A stretch of 64,000 bases of DNA from Lachnospiraceae bacterium (GTDB lineage: Bacteria; Bacillota; Clostridia; Lachnospirales; Lachnospiraceae): contig JAILGL010000075.1 of assembly GCA_024696825.1 (NCBI GenBank), positions 1 through 64,000 of the forward strand, written 5' to 3'. The notes under the pieces were generated by a model, which did no database searches, was not told the DNA's origin, and worked only from the letters and a program-made list of their open reading frames with translations. The position numbers and the translations under genes are program-made. Below, one piece after another: positions 45,199-53,885 of this stretch. Every line of letters starts with the position of its first letter. The stretch's first letter is position 1.

Positions 45199-48054
45199 AT
45201 GTGGGAAACCATTAAAACATATCTGGAAAAGTTTTTTAATAACAGATTACGTCCTATTACAGTTGTATATATACTCCTTCTTTCAATACTTGTTAACCGT
45301 ATGTTTGTTTTGCAGATTGCAAAGGTTGAAAAGTATGAAACTGCTGCAGATAACCTAACTCAGAAAACAAGGCTTATTAAGGCTACCAGAGGTAAGATAT
45401 ACGATTGTAACGGTAAGCTTTTAGCTTATAATAAATTATCATATAACGTTGTTCTAAAGGATTATGATGAGATTAATAATATGGAATCCGAGGAGAAAAA
45501 CTCACTTATTTATTATCTTATCAGACTAATTGAAAGTAATAAGGATACCATTGATATTGATTTTGGTATTACCATGAATAAAAATGGTAAGATGGAATAT
45601 TCCTTGGATGGTAATCCATTGCTGCTTTTTAAATCTGAGGTCTTTGCTGTTAAAAATGGTATTCAGGGCCTTACGGATGAGCAGAAGGAAATGGATGCAA
45701 GGGAGCTTTTTGAATACTTAAGAGAAGAGAAAAAAGCTAATACCACAAGCTTTGGAATTGATGAAAAATATGATGATAAAACAGCACTTAAAATCATGGC
45801 TATAAGATATGCTTTATTTATAAATCGTTATAAGGAGTATATGCCTATAGTTGTTTCTAAAAATATTAAGAATGAAACGGTTGCAGCCATAGAAGAAAAC
45901 TCTATGGATTTACCAGGTGTTGATATTTCACAGGATACCACCAGAAAGTATAAGAAGAGTAAGTATTTTGCTCATATGCTTGGTTATACAGGAACTGTAT
46001 CCGATGAAAAGCTTGAAGAGCTTAATAAAAACAATAAGGGTGATGAATATACCTCAGAAGATCAGGTAGGTATCTCAGGTCTTGAAAGCACCTTTGAAAA
46101 ATATCTTCGTGGTAAAAAGGGTAAAGAAAAGCTTGTTGTAGATGCTAATACCAGTAATGTTATAACCTATTCCAGTGTTGAAGCGCCGGAAGCAGGAAAT
46201 GACTTATACCTTACCATAGATGCAGATCTTCAGGAGGAGTGCTATAAGCTTTTAGAAGAGCATATTGCAGGTATCCTGGTATCTAAGATTACTCAGGGTA
46301 CTGACGCAGGAACCAGAGGCCATTCCTCTAAGGATATTAAGGTTCCAATCTATGATGTTTACAATGCTCTTATTTGTAACAATATAGTTAACCCTTCAAG
46401 ATTTACCGATAGTGCGGCTTCTCCTTTAGAGAAGAAAACCTATAAGAAGTTTAAGAGAAAAAGAAAAGTTATATTTAAAAAAATGAGAAAATATCTTGCT
46501 TATAATTCTAATAAGACCAATGATGATCTCACAAAATATAACAAGGATTTCTTAGAATATTTTTATGAATTTATTAGAGAAAATGAGATAATAAAATCCT
46601 CTAAAATTAAGACCAGTGATTCTTATTACAGGGATTATAAAAACGATAGAATAAGCCTTTCTAAGTTCCTGCAACACTGCATTTCAAAGAACATGGTTGA
46701 TCTATCCTTACTTAAGGTTGGAGATAATTATTATAGTACAGAGGAAATATATGAGAAGCTTTTAGATTATACCTTTAAGCAGTTAGAAAAGGATAATAAA
46801 TTCTCCAAAAAGATTTACAGCTATCTCATTTATCACTATGAGCTTTCAGGTAAGGATATATGCCTTATGCTTTTTGATCAGGGTGATATAAAATATAACG
46901 AACATGATTATCAGAAGCTTAAAAGAGGTGTTATTTCTTCCTACAGCTTTATTATGAAAAAGCTTAAGAAGTTAGAGATTACACCTGGTGAATTAGGCCT
47001 TGACCCTTGCTCCGGTTCAGTGGTTATTACTGATGTTAAAACCGGTGATGTTAAGGCTATGGTCACCTATCCAAGCTATGACAATAATAAAATGGCTAAT
47101 CAGGTAGATTCTGAGTATTTCTATACTTACCTTACTGAGAATTCTTCCTCACCGTTAATTAACAGACCTACCCAGCAAAAGCTTGCTCCAGGTTCTACCT
47201 TCAAGGTAGTTTCCTCTATAGCAGGTATGGAAGAGGGTGTTATTACTCCGGATTCAAGAATTTTAGATAAGACAGTATTTACTGAAATTACTCCTTCACC
47301 TAAGGACTGGACCACAGTTTCCCATGGTAACATCAATGTTTCCCAGGCTATCGGAGTTTCCTGTAACTATTTCTTCTATACAGTTGGTTACAGACTTGCA
47401 GGTACCTATAAGGGCACTGTTAACAATAAACGTGGTCTTTCAAGGCTTAAGAAATACGCAGAAATGTTTGGACTTACAGATAAGTCCGGTGTGGAGGTTC
47501 AGGAAACTGAGCCATCCTTCTCAACTACTGATATCGTAAGAACTGCTATCGGACAGGCTACTAACAGTTATACTCCGGTACAGCTTTCAAGATATATAAC
47601 TACTGTTGCTAACAAGGGAACCTGTTATAATCTTACTCTTATTGATAAGGTTAAGGACATTAATGGTAAAACAGTTCTTAAGAAAAAACCTGATGTACGA
47701 AATAAGGTTGAGATTAATGATTCCTCCTGGACAGCAGTTCATAAGGGTATGAGACTTGTGGTAAATGGACCTGAAAGCTCTATTAATGAGTATTTTGACA
47801 GGTTAAAGGTTGATGTGGCAGGTAAAACCGGTACTGCTCAGCAGACCACCCTTCACGCTAACCACGCTTACTTCGTTTCATTTGCACCTTATAACAAGCC
47901 TAAAATCTGTGTTACCACAGTTATTCCTAATGGTTATGCTTCAGCAAATGCGGCCTATGCAGCCAGTGATATTTATAAATATTACTTCAGTAGCCGTAAG
48001 AAGAAGGTTTCCGGTGGAATCAAGGTGGATTCAGATGCTAAGGTTACAGACTAG
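45199..48054 (+). CDS. Penicillin-binding protein 2 (elongasome transpeptidase) with large insertion
   Basis: 951 residues, far longer than E. coli PBP2 (633). One N-terminal membrane helix, a dimerisation/pedestal domain (TRGKIYDCNGKLLAYNKLSYNV), and a transpeptidase with Ser666 and Lys669 in APGSTFK, SCN in VSCNYFF, and KTGTAQ from Lys876. Between the end of the pedestal (LLEEHIAGILVSKI, ~350) and the start of the catalytic domain (GSVVITDVKTGDVKAM, ~605) is a ~240-residue Lys/Tyr/Asp-rich, apparently helical insertion. It cross-links lateral peptidoglycan with RodA. RBS AAGGAG precedes the ATG. Confidence 0.93.
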   Translation: MWETIKTYLEKFFNNRLRPITVVYILLLSILVNRMFVLQIAKVEKYETAADNLTQKTRLIKATRGKIYDCNGKLLAYNKLSYNVVLKDYDEINNMESEEKNSLIYYLIRLIESNKDTIDIDFGITMNKNGKMEYSLDGNPLLLFKSEVFAVKNGIQGLTDEQKEMDARELFEYLREEKKANTTSFGIDEKYDDKTALKIMAIRYALFINRYKEYMPIVVSKNIKNETVAAIEENSMDLPGVDISQDTTRKYKKSKYFAHMLGYTGTVSDEKLEELNKNNKGDEYTSEDQVGISGLESTFEKYLRGKKGKEKLVVDANTSNVITYSSVEAPEAGNDLYLTIDADLQEECYKLLEEHIAGILVSKITQGTDAGTRGHSSKDIKVPIYDVYNALICNNIVNPSRFTDSAASPLEKKTYKKFKRKRKVIFKKMRKYLAYNSNKTNDDLTKYNKDFLEYFYEFIRENEIIKSSKIKTSDSYYRDYKNDRISLSKFLQHCISKNMVDLSLLKVGDNYYSTEEIYEKLLDYTFKQLEKDNKFSKKIYSYLIYHYELSGKDICLMLFDQGDIKYNEHDYQKLKRGVISSYSFIMKKLKKLEITPGELGLDPCSGSVVITDVKTGDVKAMVTYPSYDNNKMANQVDSEYFYTYLTENSSSPLINRPTQQKLAPGSTFKVVSSIAGMEEGVITPDSRILDKTVFTEITPSPKDWTTVSHGNINVSQAIGVSCNYFFYTVGYRLAGTYKGTVNNKRGLSRLKKYAEMFGLTDKSGVEVQETEPSFSTTDIVRTAIGQATNSYTPVQLSRYITTVANKGTCYNLTLIDKVKDINGKTVLKKKPDVRNKVEINDSSWTAVHKGMRLVVNGPESSINEYFDRLKVDVAGKTGTAQQTTLHANHAYFVSFAPYNKPKICVTTVIPNGYASANAAYAASDIYKYYFSSRKKKVSGGIKVDSDAKVTD

Positions 48055-48131
48055 GTTTTAAGCTTTGTTTTTACTTGTGTTTTAGCTTTTAAATTTTGTT
48101 TTAAGTTTTAGTTTAAGAGGTTTTATAATTA

Positions 48132-49349
48132 ATGTTAAAGATACTTAAAAAATATGATTGGAAGAGGATTGATGTAGTTCTAATCTTTATGGTTTTATCT
48201 CTCTGTGCTATCGGTGTTTTCGCCGTTAGACAGGCAGGTGGGGCTGATAAGGGTCCTGGCTACATGAAAAACCAGCTTTTTGGTATAGCTCTCGGCATAG
48301 TTATAATTCTTATAATCATGGTTATGGATTATCATTTTATATGCCGTTTCGCTCCAATTTACTATGTTGGTGGTGTTTTACTTACACTTGCTACCCATAC
48401 ACCTCTCGGAAACGATCATACAACTGACGCTGTAAGATGGATAGATTTAGGTCCTATTACTTTCCAGCCTTCCGAGCTTATGAAGGTAATATTCATCATA
48501 TTTATCGGTTGGATTTATGAGAGGTGGCATAAAAAAGTTTATAAAATATCAACTCTTGTAAAGGTCTTTTTACTTACACTTATACCAATGCTTGCAATCC
48601 TTTCACAGCCCGACCTTTCATCAAGTCTTGTGGTGTTCTTTATCATGCTTTCAGTAGCATTTGCCGCAGGTACTTCCTATAGAATTTTCGGCTGGGTTTT
48701 CGGTATTACAATACCGGTTTTAGGATTATCACTTTGGTATTTTACAAGACCATTTTCATTTTCCTATAAATATCTTTACGAGAATATTTACCAGTTCAGG
48801 CGTATTGTTGCATGGATTAATCCTGATACTCAAAACGCCATGGACGCTAACTACCAGCAGCTTCGTTCTGTAAGTTCCATAGCTTCCGGTAAGCTTTATG
48901 GTAAATTCCTTGTGGATGGTGGAGTTGGTTCAAGAGTATATAATACTGTTTACGTTAAGGAGAGTGACTTCGTCTGGTCAGTTATCGGCGAAGAATTCGG
49001 ATTTTTGGGTTGTTTATTAGTTCTTATTCTCTATGCAATTCTTATTATAAGATGCATAAGAATCAGTAAACAGGCGCAAAGCTTCCAGGGACGAATGATT
49101 GCAATTGGTGTAGCTGCAATGTTTGTGTTCCAGGTATTTACAAATATAAGCGTTGCTACCTTTATGTTCCCAAATACCGGACTTCCTCTGCCTTTCCTAA
49201 GTAATGGTCTAAGTTCCATGGTTTCCGCTATGATTGGTATAGGTCTGGTTATGAATATCAGTATTCAGCCAAACAAGTCATCAAAGGGCGGTTTACATCT
49301 TAGATCAAGCTATGATGATTTTTACTCAATTGAGGATGAAATGTTTTAA
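48132..49349 (+). CDS. rodA: RodA, SEDS-family peptidoglycan glycosyltransferase
   Basis: 405 residues, about 10 membrane helices. The extracellular loop VKESDFVWSVIGEEFGFLG holds the Asp needed for SEDS polymerase activity, and TGLPLPFLSNGLSSM corresponds to the family's 'TGLPLPFxSYGGSS' with two substitutions. It polymerises lipid II as partner of the upstream PBP2. A 77-base T-rich gap separates them; in many Lachnospiraceae min genes lie here and are absent. RBS AAGAGG precedes the ATG. Confidence 0.95.
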   Translation: MLKILKKYDWKRIDVVLIFMVLSLCAIGVFAVRQAGGADKGPGYMKNQLFGIALGIVIILIIMVMDYHFICRFAPIYYVGGVLLTLATHTPLGNDHTTDAVRWIDLGPITFQPSELMKVIFIIFIGWIYERWHKKVYKISTLVKVFLLTLIPMLAILSQPDLSSSLVVFFIMLSVAFAAGTSYRIFGWVFGITIPVLGLSLWYFTRPFSFSYKYLYENIYQFRRIVAWINPDTQNAMDANYQQLRSVSSIASGKLYGKFLVDGGVGSRVYNTVYVKESDFVWSVIGEEFGFLGCLLVLILYAILIIRCIRISKQAQSFQGRMIAIGVAAMFVFQVFTNISVATFMFPNTGLPLPFLSNGLSSMVSAMIGIGLVMNISIQPNKSSKGGLHLRSSYDDFYSIEDEMF

Positions 49350-49355
49350 ATTCTC

Positions 49356-49384
49356 TTGTGTCAATAGGTGAAAAATGCTATAAT
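49356..49384 (+). promoter_or_regulatory. Promoter of mgsA
   Basis: TTGTGT (49356-49361), 17 bases, a perfect TATAAT (49379-49384), about 50 bases before the mgsA start and immediately after the rodA stop. It suggests mgsA and following genes can be expressed independently of the mre block. Confidence 0.65.
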
Positions 49385-49434
49385 AAAGATTGGGTTTACA
49401 ACGGATTTAGGTATTTTATTTTAAGGGGGCAAAT

Positions 49435-49830
49435 ATGAATATTGGGGTTGTTGCACACGATTCAAAAAAGATTCTCATGCAGAATTTTTCCATTGCATAT
49501 AGGGGAATCTTAAGCAAACATGACATTTATGCAACGGGAACTACAGGAAGACTTATAGAAGAGGTCACTAATCTGACCATTCACAAGTATCTTGCAGGTC
49601 ACTTGGGAGGCGAGCAGCAGCTTGCTTCACAGATTGAGCATAATCAGATTGATATGGTTATATTTTTGAGAGATCCAAACTCTCCAAAACAGCATGAGCC
49701 TGACGTTTATAACGTTATGCATCTTTGCGATACCTATAACATTCCATATGCTACTAATCTGGCAACTGCAGAGCTTTTGGTTAAAGCTCTTGACAGAGGC
49801 GATCTTGAGTGGCGCGAGGCTGTTAGATAA
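49435..49830 (+). CDS. mgsA: Methylglyoxal synthase
   Basis: 131 residues, the standard single-domain MGS fold: VAHDSKK at the N-terminus, ATGTTGRLIEE phosphate loop, HLGGEQQLASQI, VIFLRDPNSPKQHEPDV with the catalytic Asp region, and PYATNLATAELL. It converts dihydroxyacetone phosphate to methylglyoxal and phosphate, a glycolytic bypass. Being encoded behind rodA is recurrent in Clostridia. RBS AAGGGGG precedes the ATG. Confidence 0.96.
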   Translation: MNIGVVAHDSKKILMQNFSIAYRGILSKHDIYATGTTGRLIEEVTNLTIHKYLAGHLGGEQQLASQIEHNQIDMVIFLRDPNSPKQHEPDVYNVMHLCDTYNIPYATNLATAELLVKALDRGDLEWREAVR

Positions 49831-49871
49831 ATCTCTATAATAGTTTTCGTTTTATTTTAAGGTGAATAATT

Positions 49872-50855
49872 ATGAGTTTTTTTAAGAAAAGAGTGATTCC
49901 TACATTTTTATTATTTTCATTAGTCATAATAAATCTGTCAGGTTGCGCTGTAGAGGTTGATCCTACTTTTTCTAATACAGAGATTAAGCTCTCTGATTCC
50001 ATTAGTAATAAAAGTGTTTCATATACTGAGGATTACATTTCCAAGGATATTGCAATTGTTAATTCTGAGGATATGACCGAGGATGATTCAGCCTTTAGTG
50101 CAGACTCATGTATGTTAGTTAATATTTCTAAAAATGAAGCTGTATATGCTAAGGATGTTCATAAAAGACTTTATCCTGCATCTACAACTAAGGTTATAAC
50201 AGCATTACTGGCTCTTGAGAATTGCGATCCTAACGAGACCGTTACATTTTCATATGCGGCTACTCATATTACAGAGCCCGGCGCCATGAAATGCGGCTTT
50301 GAAGAAGGGGATAAGATAAAGCTTAAAAACCTTTTGTTTTGTATGATGCTTTTCTCAGGCAATGACGCTGCACAGGGTGTTGCAGAGCATGTTGCAGGAA
50401 GCGTAAAGAATTTTTCTAAAATGATGAATAAGAAGGCTGCTGAAATCGGTGCTTCTGATTCACATTTTGTTAATCCTCACGGCTTACACAGTAAGAGACA
50501 TTATACTACAGCTTATGATTTATATTTATTCTTTAATCAGGCTTTAAAGTATAAGCTTTTTAGAAAGATTATTAATACACCGCAGTATCAGACTGATTAT
50601 AAGGACAAAGACGGTGGTGACCATCATATGATTTGTAATACCACAAATCAGTACATTAAGGGGACTACAGCTACTCCTAAGGGAGTTAAGGTTATAGGTG
50701 GTAAGACGGGTACAACCTCTGATGCAGGCGCCTGTCTCATTATATGCAGCAAGAATACAAATACCGGTGAAGAATTTGTTTCGGTGGTTCTTAAGGCCTT
50801 TGATCATTATCAGCTTTATACCCAGATGACGGCTTTACTGGAAAAAATCGAGTAG
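49872..50855 (+). CDS. D-alanyl-D-alanine carboxypeptidase, lipoprotein (DacF-like)
   Basis: 327 residues of the S11 (penicillin-binding) family: STTK in YPASTTKVITALL, SGN in LFSGNDAAQG, and KTG in VIGGKTGTTSDAG. A lipobox ends the signal sequence (LVIINLSGC), so it is predicted to be membrane-tethered by a lipid. It trims the terminal D-Ala of pentapeptides and thereby limits cross-linking. It ends soon after the KTG motif, so the usual C-terminal beta domain and amphipathic helix seem to be absent, which the lipid anchor would replace. RBS AAGGTG. Confidence 0.9.
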   Translation: MSFFKKRVIPTFLLFSLVIINLSGCAVEVDPTFSNTEIKLSDSISNKSVSYTEDYISKDIAIVNSEDMTEDDSAFSADSCMLVNISKNEAVYAKDVHKRLYPASTTKVITALLALENCDPNETVTFSYAATHITEPGAMKCGFEEGDKIKLKNLLFCMMLFSGNDAAQGVAEHVAGSVKNFSKMMNKKAAEIGASDSHFVNPHGLHSKRHYTTAYDLYLFFNQALKYKLFRKIINTPQYQTDYKDKDGGDHHMICNTTNQYIKGTTATPKGVKVIGGKTGTTSDAGACLIICSKNTNTGEEFVSVVLKAFDHYQLYTQMTALLEKIE

Positions 50856-50921
50856 TAAATAATTAAATGCATTTTAATACATTTATGTGTTTTAATATTG
50901 ATTAATAAAGGTATGGAATAG

Positions 50922-52376
50922 GTGAGTACAACGAGTAATAAGAAGAAAAAGGGCAGTAGTAATACTGATTCTAATGTTAAAGATAAAGTTATTAAAATCA
51001 AAAATAAATCCAACAATAACAGTAGTTTCGTTGCCGGCGCTATTCTTGTTCTTATTGCAGGCTTCGTACTATATGTATTTTTTATGACTATTTCTAAAAA
51101 ATCTCTGGCCATTTATGAGGTTAACAAAAAGAGCATTTCCGATAATGACGTGGTTCGCGGCTTAGTGCTTAGAGATGAAACAGTCGTAAAAAGCTCTTCT
51201 TCCGGTTATATTAATTATTTTGTGGGAGAGGGTCAGAAGGTTGGTATTAACGGTAGAATCTATTCTCTGGATGAAACCGGTGATGTGTTTAAGGAAATAA
51301 CCAATGAGTTAAATGTGGATACCACTGATAATATGGCTATTGATGAAATCAGAAGCTCCATTAAGGATTTTCGAAATGATTATACTCCATCCAATTATGA
51401 GTCTATCCAAAGCTTCCAATATAACATTAACAATACCATCGAGCAGATTTCCATAGAGGAATCTCGTACGAAGATTAATAAAATGCTTCGAAATAACAGG
51501 AATACCACAGGCTTTACAGTCTATAAGTCCGAAAAATCAGGTATAGTTTCCTATATCACTGATAATAAAGAGGATTTAAAGCTTAGAGATATTACCTATA
51601 AGCATTTTGAAGATACATCAGATTCTAAAAATGTTATTAAACAAAATTCCTTTGTTAAAACAGGTGACAATGTATATAAGCTAATTAACAGCAACAGATG
51701 GTCTATCGTTGTGCCTGTTTCCGAATCAAAATATAAAAACATCAAAAAGCAGGGTACAGTCAGCATTACCTTAAAAAAGATTAATGTTACAACCTACCCT
51801 AGTACCAAGACCTTTAAGAGAGACGGCAAATACTACGCTGTATTTACCTTAAGCAATTATCTCGAGCAATATATTAATTCAAGATACATTGATTTACAGA
51901 TTAATCTAAATGGAGCTTCAGGTTATCAGATACCTATCTCATCCATAGTGGAAAGAAAGGCCTTTTATATTCCTAAGGAATTCTTAACCTTTAATACAGA
52001 TAATAATTCCTGTGTATTTATGGATAAGGCCGATACCGAAAAGAAGGATAGCTCCGTTAAAAATGATTATGTACTTTCTGAGGTTTCTATCTATACCACT
52101 GATGAAGACGGTAATTATTACATTTCTTCTAATAATCTTAAGGAGGGTGTGGTTATCTACTCCAGCACCGGTAAGGATTATCAGCTAAAGGCTCCAAAGC
52201 TTATGGAGGGTGTATATAATTGTAATTACGGATACTGTAAATTCAACTATATAGAGGTTTTATATGAAAATAGCGAATTTGCCATAGTAAGCAGCAAAAC
52301 CTCATATGGACTTTCACTCTATGATCATATAGTTTTAAATGCAGATATAATAGATGAAAACGATTTGATCTATTAA
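50922..52376 (+). CDS. HlyD-like membrane protein of the SepF neighbourhood
   Basis: 484 residues: a Lys/Asn/Ser-rich cytosolic tail, one membrane helix (~36-57, FVAGAILVLIAGFVLYVFF) and an extracellular part that begins with a lipoyl/HlyD-like half-motif (VVRGLVLRDETVVKSSSSGYINYFVGEGQKVGINGRIYSLDE) and ends in beta-rich sequence. Proteins of this kind are encoded beside yggS-sepF in many Clostridia; they resemble membrane-fusion adaptors but no transporter is adjacent, and the function is unknown. A division or wall role is suggested only by position. The start is GTG at 50922. Confidence 0.72.
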   Translation: MSTTSNKKKKGSSNTDSNVKDKVIKIKNKSNNNSSFVAGAILVLIAGFVLYVFFMTISKKSLAIYEVNKKSISDNDVVRGLVLRDETVVKSSSSGYINYFVGEGQKVGINGRIYSLDETGDVFKEITNELNVDTTDNMAIDEIRSSIKDFRNDYTPSNYESIQSFQYNINNTIEQISIEESRTKINKMLRNNRNTTGFTVYKSEKSGIVSYITDNKEDLKLRDITYKHFEDTSDSKNVIKQNSFVKTGDNVYKLINSNRWSIVVPVSESKYKNIKKQGTVSITLKKINVTTYPSTKTFKRDGKYYAVFTLSNYLEQYINSRYIDLQINLNGASGYQIPISSIVERKAFYIPKEFLTFNTDNNSCVFMDKADTEKKDSSVKNDYVLSEVSIYTTDEDGNYYISSNNLKEGVVIYSSTGKDYQLKAPKLMEGVYNCNYGYCKFNYIEVLYENSEFAIVSSKTSYGLSLYDHIVLNADIIDENDLIY

Positions 52377-52414
52377 TAATAAAATACAATTAATTTAGAT
52401 AGGGGATGAAAATA

Positions 52415-53110
52415 ATGTCAGTTGCCACTAATCTTGTAAATGTTATGAATAACATTGAAAATGCTTGTAATAAGGTTAACAGAGACTTAAAGGATGTTAC
52501 TCTTATTGCAGTAAGTAAAACCAAGCCTAATGAAATGATTATGGAAGCCTATAATGAGGGCTATCGTAATTTTGGTGAGAATAAGGCTCAGGAAATGAAG
52601 AGAAAAAAGGAAGAGCTTCCTGATGATATTAATTGGCATTTTATAGGACATTTACAGACTAACAAGGTTAAATATGTTGTAGGTAATGCAGTTCTTATAC
52701 ATTCTGTTGACTCACTTCACCTGGCAGAGGCTATTAGTAAGGAGTCTGTTAAGAAAAATGTTATAAGTGATATTCTTATAGAGGTTAATGTAGCAAAGGA
52801 AGAGACAAAATTCGGTCTAAGCCTTGAAAATACGGAAAATCTCGTTAGAGAAATTGCTACACTTCAGAATATACGCGTAAAAGGTCTTATGACAATCGCG
52901 CCATATACCGAAAATCCTGAATCTAATCGTGAGATTTTTCGCAATTTACGCGAATTGTTAGTTGACATTAAGGCCAAAAACATAGATAATGTAAGTATGG
53001 ATTTTCTTTCAATGGGTATGACTGGTGATTACATGGTTGCTATTGAAGAGGGAGCGAATTTTGTAAGAGTTGGAACCGGAATATTCGGTGAGAGAAATTA
53101 TAGTATTTAA
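52415..53110 (+). CDS. YggS family PLP homeostasis protein
   Basis: 231 residues, single TIM-barrel-like domain of the alanine racemase N-terminal fold. PLP lysine in LIAVSKTKP; NFGENKAQE, WHFIGHLQTNK, HSVDSLHLAE and LSMGMTGDYMVAIEEGANFVRVGTGIFG are the family landmarks. It binds PLP and keeps its level balanced. ATG 52415 with AGGGG nine bases upstream is preferred over 52406. It precedes sepF, as ylmE precedes ylmF (sepF) in Bacillus. Confidence 0.94.
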   Translation: MSVATNLVNVMNNIENACNKVNRDLKDVTLIAVSKTKPNEMIMEAYNEGYRNFGENKAQEMKRKKEELPDDINWHFIGHLQTNKVKYVVGNAVLIHSVDSLHLAEAISKESVKKNVISDILIEVNVAKEETKFGLSLENTENLVREIATLQNIRVKGLMTIAPYTENPESNREIFRNLRELLVDIKAKNIDNVSMDFLSMGMTGDYMVAIEEGANFVRVGTGIFGERNYSI

Positions 53111-53178
53111 TATATAAAATATTTGGCGATTACTCTTATTTAATTAAATATGATTATCGCAGGAATGGAAGGGAAACA

Positions 53179-53817
53179 ATGGCTAATTTTGCAGAGAAGT
53201 TAATGAGTGCATTAAACATGGACGGCGGTGCTGATTATGAAGAGGATATCTATGAGGATGACTTCGACGATTCATATGATGACGACGACGATTATGATGA
53301 TTCATTTTTAGATGAGGAAGAAGAAGAAGAAAGAGCACCTAAGAAAAAATCACCTCTTAGCTTTAGACGTTCTGCTAAAACTAACAGAAGATACAGTTCT
53401 TCCAGAGAAGAAGAGCCTGAAGAGGAAACATCTTATTCTTCCAGAAGAAGAACTTCTATTACAAAAACTAAAAATCAGGAAACAGGGAAGGTAGTTAAAT
53501 TGTTAAATACATCATCTGGTAATTCATTTGAATTACAAACTCAGAAGCCTATGAATACTAATGATTCTGCTAAGATTTGTGACAGCATTAAGCAGGGTAA
53601 GCCTGTTGTTGTTAATCTTGAAGCTTTAGAGGGGTTTGAGGCTCAGAGAATTATTGATATCGTTTCAGGTTGTGTATATGCTGTTGATGGTAACATTTGT
53701 ACCGTTTCAAAATATATTTATATTTTCACACCTGGCAATATAGATATCACAGGGGATTTAATTAATTCTTCTGATTTCAGTGAGGATTTTCCTACTGTAG
53801 AGAATGAAGTATATTAA
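53179..53817 (+). CDS. sepF: Cell division protein SepF
   Basis: 212 residues. An amphipathic N-terminal helix (ANFAEKLMSALNM) for membrane binding, a very acidic Asp/Glu/Tyr stretch (~20-50), a basic Ser/Arg-rich linker, then the SepF domain (~105-205: GKVVKLLNTSSGNSFELQTQKP, DSAKICDSIKQGKPVVVNLEAL, IIDIVSGCVYAVDGNICTVSKYIYIFTP). It anchors and bundles FtsZ at the septum. The acidic/basic linker pair is longer than in Bacillus. RBS GGAAGGG. Confidence 0.95.
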   Translation: MANFAEKLMSALNMDGGADYEEDIYEDDFDDSYDDDDDYDDSFLDEEEEEERAPKKKSPLSFRRSAKTNRRYSSSREEEPEEETSYSSRRRTSITKTKNQETGKVVKLLNTSSGNSFELQTQKPMNTNDSAKICDSIKQGKPVVVNLEALEGFEAQRIIDIVSGCVYAVDGNICTVSKYIYIFTPGNIDITGDLINSSDFSEDFPTVENEVY

Positions 53818-53885
53818 TTATTATTTACGAAATTTTTGATGCTTTAGCATCTAAAATATAAAACTTAAGAGGAGGTAGTACACTT

